Positions 14,805 through 17,596 of a stretch of DNA of 17,596 nucleotides are shown one piece after another. Both the position numbers and the translations under genes were made by a program. The notes under the pieces were generated by a model, which did not search any database, had not been told where the DNA came from, and saw only the letters and a program-made list of their open reading frames with translations. Positions within the stretch are counted from its first letter, which is position 1; the number at the start of each line of letters is the position of its first letter. Source of the stretch: an uncultured Lachnospiraceae bacterium (GTDB lineage: Bacteria; Bacillota; Clostridia; Lachnospirales; Lachnospiraceae). The stretch lies in the NCBI GenBank assembly GCA_910583615.1, contig CAJTXP010000065.1:1-17596 (forward strand), in the 5' to 3' direction.

Positions 14805-15757
14805 TTTATGAAAAACTGATTGAAAAGTCAAAAGAAGCCTTTGTGATGGCGATTGAAATATACAATAAGCCGACGATCAAATATCGGGTGGAGGGTTTTA
14901 GTTTTTTCATATGTAATGCATGGGAGTTAATGCTGAAAGCGCACATGATCTGCAAATTTGGCGAGAACAGTATTTATTATAAGGACAATCCGGGGAGAAC
15001 GATTACTCTGGAAAACTGCATTCAGAAAATTTTTACCAATGAGAAAGGTCCTCTGCGTAGAAACCTCATTAAGATTATTGAACTTAGAAATACGAGCACA
15101 CATTTTATAACAGAAGAATATGAGATGATCTATATTCCATTGTTTCAGGCATGTGTATTGAACTTTGTGGAAAAGATGCAGGAATTTCACGAAGTTGACA
15201 TGACACAGGTAGTGCCTCAGAATTTTCTGACACTGGCAGTCAGTATGAAATCTTTGGATGAAAACGCAATCCGAGCCAAGTATCCGGAAGAGATTGCAGA
15301 GAAAATTCTGGAAACAAATCACAGGCTGGTTCCGATGATTCAGGAAAATAATCAGTCTTTTGCAATTAAGATTGAGCATTATCATTATATTACAAAGGAC
15401 AGGAATAAAGCGACTTCTTTTGTACATCTGGACAGAGATGCGGAAGCGGGAGTGAAAATTATTAAAGAATTAAAAGACCCCAACAATACACATAAGTATA
15501 CAATGAAAACGGCTCTGAAAGAAATTAACCGTCAGCTCCAGAAAGCCGGTCTGGACATCAAAATGAATGCCTATCATTTTGACCTGTTTAATAAAGTATT
15601 TGGTTTAAAAGAGAATGAAAAGTACTGCTATGTACATAAGATTTATGCGCAGCCATCCTACAGCTATTCCATGCAGGCGGTGGAACTGATCGTAGATGAG
15701 ATAAAAAAGGATCCGGAGCATATGATCGAACGGCTGAAAATCAGCGCAAAAAAATAA
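14801..15757 (+). CDS. DUF3644 / HEPN-like protein embedded in the restriction operon
   Basis: The 318-residue protein matches DUF3644 by eye. Its N-terminal 130 residues are helical and carry NAWELMLKAHMI (39-50), a typical HEPN helix with Glu42 and Lys46. RNTSTH follows (Arg96 to His101), fitting the R-x4-6-H motif of HEPN ribonucleases. The C-terminal half (about 190-318) is of no family I recognise; it includes a Lys-rich stretch (TMKTALKEINRQLQKAGLDI, 235-254) and may be a nucleic-acid-binding wing. Its ATG overlaps the hsdR stop by 4 bases, so it is made together with HsdR. It is not a standard restriction subunit; an added RNA-cleaving or abortive role is inferred. The stop codon lies inside the 12-bp left arm of the inverted repeat that follows. 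Confidence 0.82.
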   Translation: MIYEKLIEKSKEAFVMAIEIYNKPTIKYRVEGFSFFICNAWELMLKAHMICKFGENSIYYKDNPGRTITLENCIQKIFTNEKGPLRRNLIKIIELRNTSTHFITEEYEMIYIPLFQACVLNFVEKMQEFHEVDMTQVVPQNFLTLAVSMKSLDENAIRAKYPEEIAEKILETNHRLVPMIQENNQSFAIKIEHYHYITKDRNKATSFVHLDRDAEAGVKIIKELKDPNNTHKYTMKTALKEINRQLQKAGLDIKMNAYHFDLFNKVFGLKENEKYCYVHKIYAQPSYSYSMQAVELIVDEIKKDPEHMIERLKISAKK

Positions 15758-15843
15758 GTTAACCCCAGGGGCAAAGGAATTCTTGGTATCTACCTACTCC
15801 CATTCGGGAACCCAGCCATGATCCTTCACGAGTTAACTTATTT
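15752..15843 (+). repeat. 92-bp segment closed by a perfect 12-bp inverted repeat (structured RNA or miniature element)
   Basis: AAATAAGTTAAC (15752-15763) and its exact complement GTTAACTTATTT (15832-15843) enclose 68 bp. Smaller foldable parts inside are GGTA-TC-TACC, CCC-ATTC-GGG, and AAGGA near the left pairing with TCCTT near the right. The left arm includes the stop codon of the HEPN-like gene. The arms are AT-rich. A run of seven A lies just left of the repeat, so on the minus strand the hairpin would end in a T-run. It could be an RNA element, an attenuator between the HEPN gene and hsdM, or a small palindromic mobile repeat. Confidence 0.6.
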
Positions 15844-15918
15844 ATATTATAGCATACAACAGAGAAATGTCAATTATGCAGAAAAATATTCTGGATATGG
15901 CACATAAGGAGAAAATAT

Positions 15919-17349
15919 ATGACAACACAGGAAATTGTATCAAAATTATGGAATCTATGTAATGTGCTGCGTGACGATGGTATTACCTATCATCAGTATG
16001 TGACGGAATTAACTTATATTCTGTTCCTGAAAATGGCTAACGAGACCGGTGTAGAAAATCAGATACCGGAACAGTATCGTTGGGACAGCCTTCTTGGAAA
16101 AAGCGGTATAGAGCTGAAAAAATTCTATAAAGAGTTGTTGGGCTTTCTGGGGGAAAGCTGTACAGGGCGGGTATGCGAGATCTATCAGGGAGCGTTCACA
16201 AACATTGAAGAGCCAAAGAATCTGGAAAAAATCATTACTTCGATTGATGGACTGGACTGGTTTTCAGCCCGTGAAGAAGGACTTGGGAATATGTATGAGG
16301 CGCTTCTGGAAAAGAATGCAGGTGAAAAGAAATCAGGTGCGGGACAGTATTTTACACCTCGGGTACTGATTGATGTCATGACGCGGCTGATGAAACCGCA
16401 GCCGGGAGAAAGGTGCAACGATCCGGCATGCGGAACATTCGGGTTTATGATAGCAGCGCATCAGTATGTGTGTGATCATACAGATAATCTGTGGGATCTG
16501 GATGCTGATCTGGCAGAATTTGAGCGTAAAGAAGCGTTTACAGGATGTGAGCTGGTACATGATACCCACCGTCTGGCGTTGATGAATGCCATGCTGCATG
16601 GGATAGAAGGGGAGATCATGCTGGGGGACACATTGTCAAATGCAGGAAAGGCACTGAAAAATTACGATCTGGTGTTGACAAATCCTCCCTTTGGAACCAA
16701 AAAAGGTGGAGAACGTACCACGCGTGATGATTTTACATTTCCAACAAGTAACAAACAGCTTAATTTTCTTCAGCATATTTATCGGAGTCTGAGAACCGAC
16801 GGAAAAGCCCGTGCCGCTGTAGTACTTCCGGATAATGTATTGTTTGCAGACGGTGATGGAGAGAAGATCCGCCGGGACCTGATGGAAAAATGTAACCTTC
16901 ATACGATTCTTCGACTGCCTACAGGAATTTTTTATGCGCAGGGAGTAAAAACAAATGTGCTGTTTTTTACGAGAGGGAAAACAGATGAAGGGAATACAAA
17001 AGATGTCTGGTTTTATGATCTTCGATCAGATATGCCGTCATTTGGAAAGACAAACCCTCTGACAAAGGAACACTTTAAAGAGTTTGAAGAATGTTATTGC
17101 GCCGGGCATATGGCGGATCGAAAGGAACTGTATTCGGAGGAAAATCCTAACGGCCGTTGGAGAAAATACAGCTATGATGAAATTATGGCCAGGGATAAAA
17201 CCAGTCTGGATATTACGTGGATGAAAATGCAGAATGCAGGCGAAGATGTTACCTTAGAGGAGCTGCTGGCACAAATCAAAGAGAAATCAGAGAATATTGC
17301 CTCTGCCGTAGCGGAACTGGAAAAACTGCTGGAAGGAGTACAGGAATAA
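15919..17349 (+). CDS. hsdM: Type I restriction-modification DNA methyltransferase (M subunit)
   Basis: The 476-residue protein is the N6-adenine methyltransferase subunit. The N-terminal helical domain (1-130) is followed by the conserved GQYFTPR (142-148), the S-adenosylmethionine-binding motif DPACGTFGF (168-176) and the catalytic NPPFG (255-259). The length is normal for HsdM. In the cofactor motif the position usually held by Gly or Ala is Phe174, an uncommon but probably tolerated change. AAGGAG lies about 8 bases before the ATG. The stop TAA overlaps the hsdS ATG by one base (TAATG). It is separated from the HEPN-like gene by 161 bp containing the inverted-repeat element; a weak AT-rich promoter there is possible but not convincing. 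Confidence 0.96.
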   Translation: MTTQEIVSKLWNLCNVLRDDGITYHQYVTELTYILFLKMANETGVENQIPEQYRWDSLLGKSGIELKKFYKELLGFLGESCTGRVCEIYQGAFTNIEEPKNLEKIITSIDGLDWFSAREEGLGNMYEALLEKNAGEKKSGAGQYFTPRVLIDVMTRLMKPQPGERCNDPACGTFGFMIAAHQYVCDHTDNLWDLDADLAEFERKEAFTGCELVHDTHRLALMNAMLHGIEGEIMLGDTLSNAGKALKNYDLVLTNPPFGTKKGGERTTRDDFTFPTSNKQLNFLQHIYRSLRTDGKARAAVVLPDNVLFADGDGEKIRRDLMEKCNLHTILRLPTGIFYAQGVKTNVLFFTRGKTDEGNTKDVWFYDLRSDMPSFGKTNPLTKEHFKEFEECYCAGHMADRKELYSEENPNGRWRKYSYDEIMARDKTSLDITWMKMQNAGEDVTLEELLAQIKEKSENIASAVAELEKLLEGVQE

Positions 17350-17596
17350 TGGATACAAAAGCATTGCGTCAAAAAATACTGGATCTGGCAATTCGCGGAA
17401 AACTGGTTCCGCAGAACCCAGAGGATGAGCCCGCATCTGTATTACTGGAAAAAATTCGTGCAAAAAAACAGCAGATGGTGAAGGACGGAAAACTGAAAGC
17501 AAAAGATATTAAGAATGATTCCGTAATCTATGTAGGTGAGGATAGTTTGCATTATGAGAAATTTGCGGACGGAACCGTGAAATGCATTGAAAACGA
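17349..17596 (+). CDS. hsdS: Type I restriction-modification specificity subunit, partial (3' end off the right edge)
   Basis: The frame beginning at ATG 17349 is open for 82 codons to the window edge. It starts MDTKALRQKILDLAIRGKLV and continues PQNPEDEPASVLLEKIRAKK, the hallmark helical conserved region of HsdS placed at the N-terminus. The first target-recognition domain would follow. AAGGAG at 17333-17338 is 10 bases upstream and the start overlaps the hsdM stop by one base. HsdS decides the DNA sequence recognised; the specificity cannot be read from this fragment. Confidence 0.92.
   Translation, partial: MDTKALRQKILDLAIRGKLVPQNPEDEPASVLLEKIRAKKQQMVKDGKLKAKDIKNDSVIYVGEDSLHYEKFADGTVKCIEN

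Noticed and set aside
15776..15835. Short minus-strand peptide VKDHGWVPEWE inside the inverted-repeat element
   Set aside because: Eleven codons from a GTG with no ribosome binding site; it seemed vaguely familiar but cannot be supported as a gene.
15825..15860. Possible separate hsdM promoter (TTCACG ... TATAGC)
   Set aside because: The -35 and -10 boxes are poor and overlap the inverted-repeat arm, so it cannot be told from AT-rich background.
1..17596. CRISPR arrays, tRNA or rRNA genes, insertion-sequence transposases
   Set aside because: I saw no regularly spaced repeats, cloverleaf-like sequence, rRNA-like sequence or transposase-like protein in any frame I considered.

Overview
The window looks like DNA of a low-to-mid GC Gram-positive Clostridia, most likely a gut Lachnospiraceae. 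Strong AGGAGG-type ribosome binding sites precede almost every gene. The gene kinds also fit: a BlaI/BlaR1 pair with an element-type sigma factor, GH36 alpha-galactosidase, YesL, a TRAP transporter and a split transketolase. The taxonomic call is an inference; no rRNA or marker gene is present.

Layout. (1) Positions 1 to about 2730 are AT-rich and look like the end of an integrative element. Reading leftwards on the minus strand they hold a 151-bp imperfect palindrome, blaI, a blaR1-like sensor protease and the start of a small element-type sigma factor that runs off the left edge. (2) At about 2730 the sequence switches abruptly to GC-richer DNA that begins inside a sugar ABC permease gene. 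About 320 bp later this fragment is joined out of frame to the 3' two-thirds of a GH36 alpha-galactosidase. A YesL-like membrane protein and a perfect 15-bp terminator follow. This is a decayed or rearranged alpha-galactoside utilisation locus. (3) Positions 5386-11363 form a catabolic operon: promoter, TRAP transporter (dctP, dctQ, dctM), split transketolase (N and C subunits), a structured leader, a short-chain dehydrogenase and a terminator. The same dyad, ATCCT-N11-AGGAT, lies just after the operon promoter and again before the dehydrogenase gene. No kinase is present, so a substrate already carrying its own acidic group is plausible. (4) Positions 11471 to the right edge are AT-richer and hold a type I restriction-modification locus in the order hsdR, DUF3644/HEPN-like protein, hsdM, hsdS (cut by the window). 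The DUF3644 gene overlaps hsdR by 4 bases and carries an R-x4-H HEPN ribonuclease-type motif. The N-terminus of HsdR has a second R-x4-H motif. A 92-bp segment closed by a perfect 12-bp inverted repeat separates the HEPN gene from hsdM.

How the genes may work together. In region 3 a negatively charged sugar-like compound would be captured by the lipoprotein DctP, imported by DctQM with sodium, adjusted by the dehydrogenase and cut by the transketolase. In region 4 the restriction-modification genes would protect the cell from foreign DNA. The embedded HEPN protein could add an RNA-cutting or abortive step, controlled by or coupled to HsdR. That link is the most promising undescribed feature of the window.
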